Source: Mycobacterium sp. DL (GTDB lineage Bacteria; Actinomycetota; Actinomycetes; Mycobacteriales; Mycobacteriaceae). Taken from it: 64,000 bases of DNA. The position numbers were made by a program, and so were the translations under genes. Shown here piece after piece: positions 49,851-59,437 of the stretch (position 1 is the stretch's first letter; the number at the start of each line of letters is the position of its first letter). The stretch spans positions 434,001 to 498,000 of the forward strand of contig NZ_CP155796.1 in assembly GCF_039729195.1 (NCBI RefSeq), read 5' to 3'. Below the pieces are notes generated by a model. It saw nothing but the letters and a program-made list of their open reading frames with translations. It searched no databases and was not told the DNA's origin.

Positions 49851-49913
49851 CGCCGAAACTGCGTTCTACGCGGCCAAACCCGCAGAAACCCCGCGTGGAA
49901 TACCGTTTCGGCG
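49851..49913. repeat. Dispersed intergenic repeat, inverted pair (copies B and C), terminator-like
   Basis: Arms at 49851-49873 (CGCCGAAACTGCGTTCTACGCG and one base more) and 49891-49913 are inverted repeats with 19 of 23 pairs and a 17-base loop. Copy C on the minus strand contains GAAACGGTATTCCACGCGG, identical to copy A at 43801. The pair lies just after the VOC stop codon and before the convergent TetR gene, so it could form a bidirectional terminator hairpin. Confidence 0.75.
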
Positions 49914-49933
49914 GGGGTCAGTCGCGGGGTCGG

Positions 49934-50554
49934 TCAGTCGCGGTAGAGCGCTGGCTCGCCGAGTTGGTCGATCAACGCCGCGAGGTGGTTGACCAGTTGG
50001 CCGGGGGTGAGTCCGATGTCGCCGGTCAACCACGCGCTCAACGTCTGCGCGACGCCGCCGACCACAAAGTGCGACGCGGCCTTGATGCGGTCGTTGTGCT
50101 CGAGTTGCAGCGCGACACCGGCGTGCTGTCCCGAGAGCAGGGCGAACAGGGCGCCTGATTCCGCCCGCTTGCGCACCACCACGGGGTTGGCGAGGTGTGC
50201 ACTGAACAGCAGTCGGCCGACCCGGACGTCATCGGAGATGGTGCGCACGATGTTGGCCATGCACGCCCGGCTCTGCTCCGCTGCCGGGGCGGCGGCGACC
50301 GCGGCCTGGCTGGTGGCAGCGATGTCAGCGACCACCCAGTCGAACACCGCGCCGACAAAAACGTCCTTGTCGGCGAAGCTCTCGTAGAAGTAGCGCGCGG
50401 CGAGGCCGGATTGGGAACAGATGGCCCGGACCGTGAGATCGGCGGGCAGTGTCCGCCCACCCAGCAGGTCCAGGCCGGCTTCGAGCAGACGGCGCCTGCG
50501 TTCGGCGATCCGTTGCAGAGCGTCCACGCCGCGGTAGGGACGGACCTGGGCCAT
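49934..50554 (-). CDS. TetR-family regulator, Rv0275c-like
   Basis: The 206-residue protein (ATG at 50554) has VDALQRIAERRRRLLEAGLDLLGGRTLPADLTVRAICSQSGLAARYFYESFADKDVFVGAVF as the DNA-binding domain, with an AARYFYESFADK recognition helix typical of this group. The frame extends upstream for twelve codons, but the later ATG leaves the promoter palindrome outside the gene. It is divergent from the MpaB-like gene with about 92 bases between starts, and corresponds to M. tuberculosis Rv0275c. A dyad at 50561-50593 could be its operator. Confidence 0.86.
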   Translation of the reverse strand: MAQVRPYRGVDALQRIAERRRRLLEAGLDLLGGRTLPADLTVRAICSQSGLAARYFYESFADKDVFVGAVFDWVVADIAATSQAAVAAAPAAEQSRACMANIVRTISDDVRVGRLLFSAHLANPVVVRKRAESGALFALLSGQHAGVALQLEHNDRIKAASHFVVGGVAQTLSAWLTGDIGLTPGQLVNHLAALIDQLGEPALYRD

Positions 50555-50560
50555 GAGTCC

Positions 50561-50593
50561 ATATTGACACTCGTCCGGGGGCAGGGGCAATAT
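50561..50593. promoter_or_regulatory. Dyad between TetR and MpaB-like genes
   Basis: The ten-base arms 50561-50570 (ATATTGACAC) and 50584-50593 (GGGGCAATAT) match at eight of ten positions, with perfect ATATTG/CAATAT ends and a 13-base spacer. The site lies between the divergent TetR and MpaB-like genes and may be an operator. Confidence 0.45.
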
Positions 50594-50646
50594 CAGGAAA
50601 CAGGCGTTCGCACTTTTGGAGCGCGCCCCTGCGCAGAGGAGTGACC

Positions 50647-51555
50647 ATGACGCTGGACGAGTCGGTCGGCGCGACCGTTCCGTTAGTCGAACGTGCGGTG
50701 AACGACGCGGCGGTCGCCGCGGGGCCGCAGAAGGCGAACAGCGCCGAGACCGACGACGGGATGCTCGGCCTCGGTCTGCTCGCCGGGCCCGCCAACGTGA
50801 TCATGCAGCTCGCGCGGCCCGGGGTCGGATACGGCGTGATGGAGAGCCCGGTCGAAAGCGGCCGGGTGGACCGGCACCCCATCAAGCGTGCGCGCACCAC
50901 CTTCACCTACCTGGCGGTGTCCACCAACGGCACCGACGAGCAGAAGGCCGCCTTCCGCCGAGCCGTCAACGGCGCCCACGCCCAGGTGGTGTCCACCGAA
51001 TCGAGCCCGGTGAAGTACAGCGCCTTCGACAAGGACCTGCAGCTGTGGGTGGGTGCGTGCCTCTACAAGGGCATCGTCGACGTGCACCGGTTGTTCGTCG
51101 GGGAGATGGACGACCACACCGCCGACCGGGTCTATCTGCGCGGCCGTGCGCTGGCGACGATGCTCCAGGTGCCCGAGGACATGTGGCCGCCGGATCGGGC
51201 CGCGTTCGACCGGTACTGGCAGAAATCGCTCGACGAGGTGCACATCGACGACACGATCCGCGACTACCTGTATCCGATTGCGGTCTCCCGGCTTCGGGGC
51301 GTGAGCCTGCCCGGGCCGATGCGCCGCAGGGCGGAGGGACTCGCGTTGTTGATCACCACGGGGTTCCTGCCGCAGCGCTTCCGCGATGAGATGCGGCTGC
51401 CCTGGGACGCGGCCCGGCAACGCAGGTTCGACCGGTTGATCGCCGTCCTTCGCACCGTCAACAAGGTGTCTCCGCGATTCGTCCGGCAGTTTCCGTTCAA
51501 TGTTCTGCTCAAGGACGTCGACTGGCGGATTCGCACCGGTCGCCCCCTCGTCTGA
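50647..51555 (+). CDS. MpaB-type oxygenase-family protein (DUF2236), Rv0276-like
   Basis: The 302-residue protein has the pattern of the MpaB/latex-clearing-protein (DUF2236) family: LGLLAGPANVIMQLARPGVGYGVMESPVESGRVDRHPIKRARTTFTYLAVSTNGTDEQKAAFRRAVNGAHAQV. VGACLYKGIVDVHRLF follows, as does a C-terminal arginine-rich helical part. Relatives bind heme b and cleave polyisoprene or act on mycophenolate intermediates, but the mycobacterial member has no assigned substrate. ATG at 50647 (AGAGGA six bases before) is preferred over GTG at 50641. Its position and divergent TetR gene match Rv0275c-Rv0276 in M. tuberculosis. Confidence 0.82.
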   Translation: MTLDESVGATVPLVERAVNDAAVAAGPQKANSAETDDGMLGLGLLAGPANVIMQLARPGVGYGVMESPVESGRVDRHPIKRARTTFTYLAVSTNGTDEQKAAFRRAVNGAHAQVVSTESSPVKYSAFDKDLQLWVGACLYKGIVDVHRLFVGEMDDHTADRVYLRGRALATMLQVPEDMWPPDRAAFDRYWQKSLDEVHIDDTIRDYLYPIAVSRLRGVSLPGPMRRRAEGLALLITTGFLPQRFRDEMRLPWDAARQRRFDRLIAVLRTVNKVSPRFVRQFPFNVLLKDVDWRIRTGRPLV

Positions 51556-51636
51556 CCTCTCAGCGGCCGAGTTCAGCGGTGACCCGGCTCACCCGCGAAC
51601 GGGCACCCGTGCGTCTCGACAGTTTGGTTATGCAAT

Positions 51637-51667
51637 GCTAACTTCAGCAAAAGTTAGCCTAGCCATA
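51637..51667 (+). promoter_or_regulatory. IdeR-type iron box in the eccA3 promoter, with 8-bp inverted repeat
   Basis: AAAAGTTAGCCTAGCCATA (51649-51667) matches TTAGGTTAGSCTAACCTAA at 13 of 19 positions, including the core GTTAGCCTA. Overlapping it is an exact inverted repeat: GCTAACTT (51637-51644) and AAGTTAGC (51651-51658). Outer arms GGTTATG (51626-51632) and CATAACC (51668-51674) add a further symmetric element. IdeR control of ESX-3 is established in mycobacteria. The site is 21 bases before the eccA3 start. Confidence 0.75.
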
Positions 51668-51687
51668 CATAACCAGTCGCAAGGGAG

Positions 51688-53610
51688 ATGGCGGGGGATC
51701 GGGCTCAGTCGATCGACGGGGAGTCCGCGTTCCGCGACACACAGTTCATGGAAATGGGAAGTCACACGCTCGCGGCCACCGCCAACGGGGTCGCCCGGGT
51801 CGATCCCGACGTCGTCAGCCGGTTCGCCACCTGCTGTCGCGCGCTGGGGTTGTCCGTGCACGACCGGCAGCGCCCGGCCGATCTGACCGCGGCCAGATCC
51901 GGGTTCGCCGGGCTGACGCGGATCGCCAACGACCAGTGCGACGCATGGACGGGCCTGGCCTCTGCCGGCGACGTCTCCCCCCAGGTGATCGAAGCCGTCT
52001 GGCAAACATCGGCCACGGCGGGGTTGCTGCAGCGCCACCTCGAACTCGCGCCCGACGCGCTCGGCTTCAGCTACGACACCGGCCTGTATCTGCAGTTCCG
52101 TGCCAGCACCCGCGACGACTTCGCGCTCGCCTACGCCGTGCACCTGTGCGACACCGCGACCGGATCCGCGTCGTGGGCCGCCGCGGATCGTCTGGTCGGC
52201 GACGTCCTGGGGCGCAGGCCCGGGTGGTTGCAGGCCCGGTGGGTGCGGGTGGCGATCTTCTACCGCGCCGCACGATGGTCGGACGTGGTCCGGATGCTCA
52301 CGCCGGTGGTCACCGACGAGACGCTCGACGAGACCTACGCCCATGCTGCGCGCGTCACGCTCGGCATCGCACTCGCGCGGTTGGGCATGTTCGCCCCGGC
52401 CCTGTCACACCTCGAGCGGCCTGAAGGTCCGATCGCCGTCGCCGCCGTCGACGGCGCGCTCGCCAAGGCGCTGTCGTTGCGGGCTCAGGGGGAGGTCGAG
52501 GAGGCCAACGAGCTGCTGCAGGAGCTCTACGCCGCCAACCCCGAGAACGCCCATGTCGAAGACGCGCTCTCCGATACCTCGTTCGGCATCCCCACGACCA
52601 CCGCCGCGCGCATCGAGGCGCGCGCCGATCCGTGGAACCCGGACAGCGAGCCCGGCGAGGCCGACTTCGTCGACCCGGGGGCCAAGGACCGCAAGGCGCA
52701 CCTGCTGATCGAGGCCGAGGCCGAGCTGGCCGAGTTCATCGGCCTCGAAGAGGTCAAGTACCAGGTCGCCCGACTGAAAAGCTCTGTGGCGATGGCGATC
52801 CGGCGTCAGGAGCGCGGCCTGACCGTCGCCCAACGCACCAACCACCTGGTGTTCGCCGGACCACCCGGCACCGGTAAGACCACGATCGCCCGGGTGGTCG
52901 CCAAGATCTACTGCGGGCTGGGCCTTCTGAAGAAGGAGACCGTTCGCGAGGTGCACCGTGCCGATCTGATCGGCCAGCACATCGGCGAGACCGAGGCCAA
53001 GACCAACGCGATCATCGACAGCGCGCTCGACGGCGTGCTGTTCCTCGACGAGGCCTACGCGCTGGTGTCCACCGGAGCCAAGAACGACTTCGGTCTGGTC
53101 GCCATCGACACCCTGCTGGCCCGGATGGAGAACGACCGCGACCGCCTGGTCGTGATCGTCGCCGGCTACCGCAAGGACCTCGACGCGTTCCTCGACGCCA
53201 ACGAGGGTCTGCGGTCCCGGTTCACCCGCAGCATCGACTTCCCGTCGTACTCACCGAAGGAGCTCGTCGAAATCGCCACGCGCATGGCCGAGAAGCGGGA
53301 CTCGCGCTTCGAGGAGACCGCCCGCACCGACATGGAGAGGCTGTTCGCGCACCTGGCGCAGTCGTCGACTCCGGACGCCAACGGTGTGGAACGCCGCAGC
53401 CTGGACATCGCAGGCAACGGCCGATTCGTCCGAAACCTGGTCGAGCGCTCGGAGGAGGAACGCGAGTACCGACTCGACCACTCCGACGCGGAGGACTTCA
53501 CCGACGACGAACTGATGACGATCACCGCCGCCGATGTCAACAATTCGGCCGCGCCGCAGTTGCGTGGCCTCGGTCTGTCGGTGCCGCCGAACCAGCAGGA
53601 ACAGCGATGA
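51688..53610 (+). CDS. eccA3: ESX-3 AAA+ ATPase EccA3
   Basis: The 640-residue cytosolic protein has a TPR-like N-terminal half (about residues 30-290) and a C-terminal CbxX/CfqX AAA+ domain with Walker A G391-PPGTGKT398 and Walker B VLFLDE (residues 450-455). It is thought to help release or recycle ESX-3 substrates and chaperone EspG3. Sequence blocks such as RFATCCRALGL, AARSGF and EVHRADLIGQHIGETEAKTNAIIDSALDGVLFLDEAYAL match the M. tuberculosis Rv0282 protein from memory. The start is taken from homology. The purine-rich AAGGGAG touches ATG at 51688, so a downstream start (ATG at 51748) is possible. First gene of the operon, under the iron box. Confidence 0.95.
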   Translation: MAGDRAQSIDGESAFRDTQFMEMGSHTLAATANGVARVDPDVVSRFATCCRALGLSVHDRQRPADLTAARSGFAGLTRIANDQCDAWTGLASAGDVSPQVIEAVWQTSATAGLLQRHLELAPDALGFSYDTGLYLQFRASTRDDFALAYAVHLCDTATGSASWAAADRLVGDVLGRRPGWLQARWVRVAIFYRAARWSDVVRMLTPVVTDETLDETYAHAARVTLGIALARLGMFAPALSHLERPEGPIAVAAVDGALAKALSLRAQGEVEEANELLQELYAANPENAHVEDALSDTSFGIPTTTAARIEARADPWNPDSEPGEADFVDPGAKDRKAHLLIEAEAELAEFIGLEEVKYQVARLKSSVAMAIRRQERGLTVAQRTNHLVFAGPPGTGKTTIARVVAKIYCGLGLLKKETVREVHRADLIGQHIGETEAKTNAIIDSALDGVLFLDEAYALVSTGAKNDFGLVAIDTLLARMENDRDRLVVIVAGYRKDLDAFLDANEGLRSRFTRSIDFPSYSPKELVEIATRMAEKRDSRFEETARTDMERLFAHLAQSSTPDANGVERRSLDIAGNGRFVRNLVERSEEEREYRLDHSDAEDFTDDELMTITAADVNNSAAPQLRGLGLSVPPNQQEQR

Positions 53611-55139
53611 CGGCCCCGAACGGGGACCGGCGGTCGTTCAGCTCCCGCACCCCGAACAACGAGAACCCCGAAGCCGTCCGGTACCGCCGGGGCTTCGTCA
53701 CCCGTCACCAGGTGACGGGATGGCGATTCATGATGCGCCGCATCGCTTCCGGGGTCGCGCTGCACGACACCAGGATGCTCGTCGACCCGCTGCGCACTCA
53801 GTCTCGTTCGGTGCTCGTCGGGGCCCTGGTCCTGGTGACCAGTTTGATCGGCTGCTTCCTGTTCTCGATGATCCGGCCGTCCGGGTCCGCGGGAACGGAT
53901 TCCGTGCTGGCCGACCGTGACTCCGCCGCGCTGTACGTTCGCCTCGGCGACCAACTGCATCCGGTGCTGAACCTGACATCCGCCCGACTCATCACCGGCA
54001 GGCCGGACAACCCGTCGATGGTGAAGAGCAGCGAGCTCGATCAGTTCGCCAGGGGAAACATGCTGGGCATCCCAGGCGCCCCGGAACGCATGGTGGCCAA
54101 CACAACTCGTGACGCCTACTGGACGGTGTGTGACGCCGCCACCGGTGCGGCGGGCACGACGGGGCTGACCGTGATCGCGGGCGCGCCGGCAACCGACGGG
54201 GAGCGGGCGGCCACCCTGCCCGACGGGCAGGCGGTGCTCGCCGAGATCGACGGCAGGACCTGGCTTCTCTGGGACGGCAAGCGCAGCCCGATCGATCTCG
54301 CCGATCGCGCGATCACCAACGGTCTCGGCATCGGCGGCGAGGTCGCCGTTCCCCAGCCGATCGCGCCCGGGTTGTTCAACGCGCTGCCGGAGGCCCCGCC
54401 GCTGACGTCGCCGGTGATCCCCGGCGCCGGTGCTCCGGCCGCAGTGGAACTGCCCGTCGCGGCGCCCGTCGGAGCCGTCGTCGTCGCGTATGAGGCCGAC
54501 AACACGCTGCGCCACTACGTCGTGCTGCCCGACGGTCTGCAACCCATCTCCGGTGTGCTGGCGTCGATTCTGCGCAACACCAACTCCTACGGGCTGGACC
54601 AACCGCCCCGTCTCGGTGCGGACGAGGTGGCGCGGGTCCCGTCGGCCCAGGGCATCGACACCACTGCGTACCCCTCGGAGCCACTCACCCTGGTCGACAC
54701 CGTCGCCGATCCGGTGACGTGTGCGGCGTGGGCGAAACCCGAAGGTGCTCAGGAAGCTTCGATGACAGTGCTGTCGGGTTCGGCGCTGCCGGTTCCCGAG
54801 GGTCTGCGCACCGTGGACCTGGTGAGTTCCGGCACGCCGGGCGGCCCTGCCGACCGGGTCGCGCTGCCCCCGGGCACCGGATACTTCGTCGAGAGTGGCG
54901 GCGCGCTGTTCTGGGTGAGCGACACCGGGGTGCGCTACGGAATCGACACCGGGGACCCGTCAGACGCAGCAGGCACGGACACCGTCGCCGCGCTGGGTCT
55001 GAACGTCCCGCCGCTGCCCGTTCCCTGGTCGATGCTCTCGCAATTCGCCGCCGGCCCCACGCTGTCACGCGCGGACGCGCTGCTGGCCCATGACTCGCTT
55101 GCGCCCAATCCGGCGCCGGCCCGGTTGGAGATCCCGTGA
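53607..55139 (+). CDS. eccB3: ESX-3 membrane protein EccB3
   Basis: The 510-residue protein has one membrane segment at about residues 68-88 ([21 protein letters not shown]) after a cytosolic N-terminus with conserved [39 protein letters not shown]. The large periplasmic part has the R4-like repeats of the EccB family ([32 protein letters not shown]). It belongs to the core membrane complex with EccC3, EccD3 and EccE3. The start overlaps eccA3 (ATGA). Two Cys pairs probably form disulfides (C in TVCDAAT and DPVTCAAW). Confidence 0.95.
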   Translation: MTAPNGDRRSFSSRTPNNENPEAVRYRRGFVTRHQVTGWRFMMRRIASGVALHDTRMLVDPLRTQSRSVLVGALVLVTSLIGCFLFSMIRPSGSAGTDSVLADRDSAALYVRLGDQLHPVLNLTSARLITGRPDNPSMVKSSELDQFARGNMLGIPGAPERMVANTTRDAYWTVCDAATGAAGTTGLTVIAGAPATDGERAATLPDGQAVLAEIDGRTWLLWDGKRSPIDLADRAITNGLGIGGEVAVPQPIAPGLFNALPEAPPLTSPVIPGAGAPAAVELPVAAPVGAVVVAYEADNTLRHYVVLPDGLQPISGVLASILRNTNSYGLDQPPRLGADEVARVPSAQGIDTTAYPSEPLTLVDTVADPVTCAAWAKPEGAQEASMTVLSGSALPVPEGLRTVDLVSSGTPGGPADRVALPPGTGYFVESGGALFWVSDTGVRYGIDTGDPSDAAGTDTVAALGLNVPPLPVPWSMLSQFAAGPTLSRADALLAHDSLAPNPAPARLEIP

Positions 55140-58100
55140 GCAGGCTGATATTCGAGCATCGCAAGCGGGTGCCGCCGCCGGTGACCCGCAAGGGCACCAT
55201 CACGATCGAACCGCCGCCCGAGCTACCGAGGGTGGTGCCGCCCTCGATCCTGCGAAGGGCACTGCCCTATCTGATCGTCATCCTGATCGTCGGAATGATC
55301 GTCGCGCTCGTCGCGACCGGCATGCGACTGATCTCGCCGACGACGTTGTTCTTCCCGTTCGTGCTGTTGCTGGCGGCGACCGCGATGTATCGGGGCTCCG
55401 ACAACAAGATGCGCACCGAGGAGGTCGACGCCGAGCGCGCCGACTACCTCCGCTACCTGTCGGTGGTCCGGGACAACGTGCGCGCCCACGCCGACGAGCA
55501 GCGTGCCGCACTGCTGTGGTCACATCCGGAACCCGCTGTGCTGGCGAGTATTCCGGGCACCCGCAGGCAGTGGGAGCGCGACCCGCGGGACTCCGACTTC
55601 CTGGTGTTGCGTGCGGGCCTTCACGACCAGGCCCTCGACGCCGCCCTGCGGGTCAAGGACACTGCCGACGAGATCGACCTCGAACCCGTGTCACACACCA
55701 CGCTGCGCGGACTGCTCGACACCCAGCGCATCGTGCACGACGCCCCGGCCGGCATCGATCTGACGAAGATCTCCCGGATCACCGTGATCGGCGACGACCT
55801 CGAGGTCGGAGGAGCGCTGCGTGCATGGATCGCTCAGGCGATGACGTGGCATGACCCGTCCGTTCTCGGAATCGGTTTCGCCGGAGCTGATCTCGAGCGC
55901 GACGACTGGTCATGGCTCAAATGGCTGCCGCACGTGGACGTACCAGGTCAGGTCGACGGTGTCGGTCCGGCTCGCTATCTCGCCACCGAGGCCACCGCCT
56001 TGGGCAGGCTGCTCGACCCTGCCCTGGCCGATCGTGAGCCGTTCACTGTCGGCGGTGCCGCCGGCGTGAAGCATCTGCTCGTCGTCCTCGACGACCCCGA
56101 CGCCGACCCCGACGAGTTGGTCGGCCGTGGCCTCGCCGGGGTGACGGTGATCCACCGGTCCTCGAATGAGCCGCATCGCGAACAGTATTCGGATCCCGAA
56201 CGGCCGATCCTGAAGATCGCCGACGGCGAGATCCTGCGTTGGCAGAACGGCTCCTGGAGCACGTTCGTCGGGACCGCCGACAGCCTGGGATCCGCCGAGG
56301 CCCGCCATATCGCGCGGCGGCTGTCGCGGTGGGACTCCAATCCCAGCCACGGCAGATCGGCCACCACCGGAGGCGCCTCCTTCACCACGATGCTCGGCAT
56401 TCCCGACGCCTCGGCGCTCGACGTCGCCGCGCTGTGGGCGCCCCGCAATCGCGACGATGAGCTCCGAGTCCCCATCGGCGTGACCGCCACGGGCGAACCG
56501 CTGTACTTCGACCTGAAGGACGAGGCCGAGGGGGGCATGGGTCCGCACGGGCTGATGATCGGTATGACCGGCTCCGGGAAGTCGCAGACCCTGATGTCGA
56601 TCCTGCTGGCGCTGTTGACGACTCATTCGGCGGAGCGGCTGATCGTGATCTACGCCGACTTCAAGGGCGAGGCCGGCGCCGACATCTTCCGCAACTTCCC
56701 GCAGGTCGTCGCCGTCATCTCCAACATGGCCGAGAAGCGGTCACTGGCAGATCGTTTCGCCGACACCCTGCGCGGCGAGGTGGCACGTCGGGAGAAGCTG
56801 CTCAAAGAGTCCGGCCGCCGGGTGCAGGGCAGCGCATTCAACTCGGTCACCGAGTACGAGGCCGCTCGCGGAAAGGCAGAAGCCGAGGGCCATGACCTGC
56901 CTCCGATGCCGACCCTGTTCGTCGTCGCCGACGAGTTCACGCTGATGCTCGCGGACCATCCCGAATACGCGGACCTGTTCGACTACGTGGCGCGCAAGGG
57001 ACGTTCGTTCCGGATCCACATCCTGTTCGCATCCCAGACCCTCGACGTCGGGCGCATCAAGGACATCGACAAGAACACCTCGTACCGGATCGGACTGAAG
57101 GTGGCCAGCCCGAGCGTCTCGCGTCAGATCATCGGGGTGGAGGACGCGTACCACATCGAATCCGGGCGCGAGCACAAAGGTGTCGGCTTCCTGGTGCCGG
57201 CCCCGGGGGCGCTTCCGATCAAGTTCCGCAGCACCTACGTCGACGGCATCTACGAGCCGCCGCGGATCGACAGGTCGATCGTCGTGCATGCGATCCCGCA
57301 GCCGCAGTTGTTCGGCGCGGGGTGGGTGGATCCCGAGCCCGATACCGTCATCGTCGACGACGGCGCCGACGTCGAGGTGTTGCCACCGCGCAAGCTGATC
57401 GCGACGGTCGGTGAGCAGCTGGCTCATTACGGACCGCACGCACCACAGCTGTGGCTGCCGCCGCTGGATCAGCCGATCCCGTTGGAGGACGTCCTCGAAC
57501 GCACGGGAATCGCTGCCGGGCAGTGGCGCTGGCCTCTCGGCGAGATCGACCGTCCCTTCGACATGCGGCGTGACCCGCTGGTGTTCGATGCCACCTCGGC
57601 CGCGGCCAACATGGTCATCCACGGCGGACCGAAGTCGGGCAAGTCGACCGCACTGCAGACCTTCGTGTTGTCGGCAGCAGCGCTGCACGCGCCCGGAGAG
57701 GTCAGCTTCTACTGTCTCGACTACGGCGGCGGGCAGTTGCGCACCCTCGAGGGGCTCGCCCACGTCGGCAGCGTGGCCTCACCGCTGGAGTCCGAACGGA
57801 TCCGCCGCACCTTCGGTGAGCTCGAGCAGCTGCTGCGGGCACGCCAGAAGCTCGGTGCGGCAGCGGGCAACGGGGAGTACCGGGACGGCTTCGGTGAGGT
57901 GTTCCTGCTCATCGACAACCTCTATGCGTTCAGCCGGGACAACACCGACACCTTCAACACCCGGAACCCGTTGCTGGCCAAGGTGACCGAGCTGGTGAAC
58001 GCGGGGCTTTCGTACGGGATCCACGTGGTGATCACCACCCCGAACTGGCTCGAGGTGCCGCTGGCGATGCGCGACGGCCTGGGGTTGCGGCTGGAGCTGC

Positions 58101-59128
58101 GGTTGCACGACTCGCACGACAGCAACGTCAGGGTGGCGGGTGCGCTTCGCCGGCCCGCCGACTCGGTGCCCGTCGACCAGCCCGGCCGCGGTCTCACGAT
58201 GGCCGCCGAGCACTTCCTGTTCGCCCGTCCCACAACCGAATCCATCCCGGCGCTCAATGCCCGTCACTCCGGCCAGAGTGCACCGCCGGTGCGGCTGCTC
58301 CCGACCAACCTGGCACCGGACACCTTCCGGTCGCTCTATCCCGCACCCGAGCGGGTGGTCATCGGACAGCGCGAAGAAGACCTCGCATCGGTCAGCGTCG
58401 ACTTCACCGAGAACCCGCTGCTGATGGTGTTCGGCGATTCGAAGACGGGCAAGACCACGCTGCTGCGTCACCTGATCCGCACGATCAGGATGAACTCGCG
58501 ACCCGACCAGGTGGCGTTCACGGTGATCGACCGTCGGTTGCAGCTGGTCGACGAGCCGATCTTCCCCGACAACGAGTACACGCCGAACATCGACCGGATC
58601 ACCCCGGCCATGCTGGGGCTCTCGGCGCTCATCGAGAAGCGCCGACCGCCGGTGGGGATGAGTCCGCAGGAGCTCAGTGGCTGGTCCTACAAGAACGGAC
58701 AGGACAACCACATCCACTATCTGATCGTCGACGACGTGGATCAGATTCCGGACGGCCCGGCGACCGCCGGTCCGTACGTCGGACAGCGGCCGTGGACCCC
58801 GTTGATCGGCCTGCTCTCACAGGCCTCCGATCTGGGACTACGTGTCATCGTCACGGCCCGGGCCGCGGGCTCCGCGCACGCGGTGATGACCGCGCCTCTG
58901 TTGCGCCGCCTCAACGATCTGCAGGCGACGACGGTCATGCTGTCGGGAAATCCCCAGGACAGCGGCAAGATTCGGGGCCACCGGTTCAGCCGGCTGCCGG
59001 CGGGGCGCGCGATGCTGCTCGACGACAGCGACACACCGACGTTCGTGCAACTCGTCAATCCGCTGGCCACCGAATCGGTGACCGCCCAGCGAGGACCCGG
59101 ACGACACAGTGGAGAGGAGTACAGCTGA
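55136..59128 (+). CDS. eccC3: ESX-3 FtsK/SpoIIIE-type ATPase EccC3
   Basis: At 1330 residues it is a complete EccC in one chain. Two membrane segments lie at about residues 42-62 and 70-84. Three ATPase modules follow, with P-loops GMTGSGKS (476-483), GGPKSGKST (about 830-838) and GDSKTGKT (1100-1107). The substrate is recognised by the third domain in type VII systems, and hydrolysis in the first powers secretion. The GTG start overlaps the eccB3 stop (GTGA), and its stop overlaps PE5 (TGATG). Arginine finger-type residues cannot be assigned by eye. Confidence 0.96.
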   Translation: MSRLIFEHRKRVPPPVTRKGTITIEPPPELPRVVPPSILRRALPYLIVILIVGMIVALVATGMRLISPTTLFFPFVLLLAATAMYRGSDNKMRTEEVDAERADYLRYLSVVRDNVRAHADEQRAALLWSHPEPAVLASIPGTRRQWERDPRDSDFLVLRAGLHDQALDAALRVKDTADEIDLEPVSHTTLRGLLDTQRIVHDAPAGIDLTKISRITVIGDDLEVGGALRAWIAQAMTWHDPSVLGIGFAGADLERDDWSWLKWLPHVDVPGQVDGVGPARYLATEATALGRLLDPALADREPFTVGGAAGVKHLLVVLDDPDADPDELVGRGLAGVTVIHRSSNEPHREQYSDPERPILKIADGEILRWQNGSWSTFVGTADSLGSAEARHIARRLSRWDSNPSHGRSATTGGASFTTMLGIPDASALDVAALWAPRNRDDELRVPIGVTATGEPLYFDLKDEAEGGMGPHGLMIGMTGSGKSQTLMSILLALLTTHSAERLIVIYADFKGEAGADIFRNFPQVVAVISNMAEKRSLADRFADTLRGEVARREKLLKESGRRVQGSAFNSVTEYEAARGKAEAEGHDLPPMPTLFVVADEFTLMLADHPEYADLFDYVARKGRSFRIHILFASQTLDVGRIKDIDKNTSYRIGLKVASPSVSRQIIGVEDAYHIESGREHKGVGFLVPAPGALPIKFRSTYVDGIYEPPRIDRSIVVHAIPQPQLFGAGWVDPEPDTVIVDDGADVEVLPPRKLIATVGEQLAHYGPHAPQLWLPPLDQPIPLEDVLERTGIAAGQWRWPLGEIDRPFDMRRDPLVFDATSAAANMVIHGGPKSGKSTALQTFVLSAAALHAPGEVSFYCLDYGGGQLRTLEGLAHVGSVASPLESERIRRTFGELEQLLRARQKLGAAAGNGEYRDGFGEVFLLIDNLYAFSRDNTDTFNTRNPLLAKVTELVNAGLSYGIHVVITTPNWLEVPLAMRDGLGLRLELRLHDSHDSNVRVAGALRRPADSVPVDQPGRGLTMAAEHFLFARPTTESIPALNARHSGQSAPPVRLLPTNLAPDTFRSLYPAPERVVIGQREEDLASVSVDFTENPLLMVFGDSKTGKTTLLRHLIRTIRMNSRPDQVAFTVIDRRLQLVDEPIFPDNEYTPNIDRITPAMLGLSALIEKRRPPVGMSPQELSGWSYKNGQDNHIHYLIVDDVDQIPDGPATAGPYVGQRPWTPLIGLLSQASDLGLRVIVTARAAGSAHAVMTAPLLRRLNDLQATTVMLSGNPQDSGKIRGHRFSRLPAGRAMLLDDSDTPTFVQLVNPLATESVTAQRGPGRHSGEEYS

Positions 59129-59436
59129 TGACGCTGCGAGTAGTTCCGGAGGGCTTGACCGCGGCCAGCGCCGCGGTGGAGGCGCTCACCGCACGCATGG
59201 CCGCCGTCCATTCCGCCGCAGCACCTTTGGTGAGTGCGGTCATCCCGGCGGCGGCCGACCCGGTGTCGCTGCAGTCCGCCGCCGGTTTCAGCGCCCATGG
59301 TGCACAGCACCAGTCGGTGGCTGCCCAGGGTGTCGAGGAACTCGGCCGCTCCGGGGTCGGTGTCGGCGAATCCGCGGCCAGCTACGCCAGCGGAGACGCG
59401 ATGGCGGCGTCGGCCTACATGATCGCGCGCGGCTGA
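59128..59436 (+). CDS. PE5: PE-family protein PE5
   Basis: The 102-residue protein is a PE domain without extension: Pro7-Glu8 in [47 protein letters not shown], with helices of heptad-like Ala/Val repeats, and C-terminal [18 protein letters not shown]. The YxxxD/E secretion signal of PE proteins is expected near the C-terminus, but the sequence has SYASGD, which has Y-x-x-x-D in YASGD. It pairs with PPE4 and is exported by ESX-3 in relation to mycobactin-mediated iron uptake. The start overlaps the eccC3 stop, with GGAGAGGAG upstream. Confidence 0.93.
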   Translation: MTLRVVPEGLTAASAAVEALTARMAAVHSAAAPLVSAVIPAAADPVSLQSAAGFSAHGAQHQSVAAQGVEELGRSGVGVGESAASYASGDAMAASAYMIARG

Positions 59437-59437
59437 C

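Noticed and set aside
51556..51687. Zur box in the ESX-3 promoter
   Set aside because: No AT-rich dyad with the ATGAAAATCATTTTCAT-type pattern is present. The sequence fits IdeR only.
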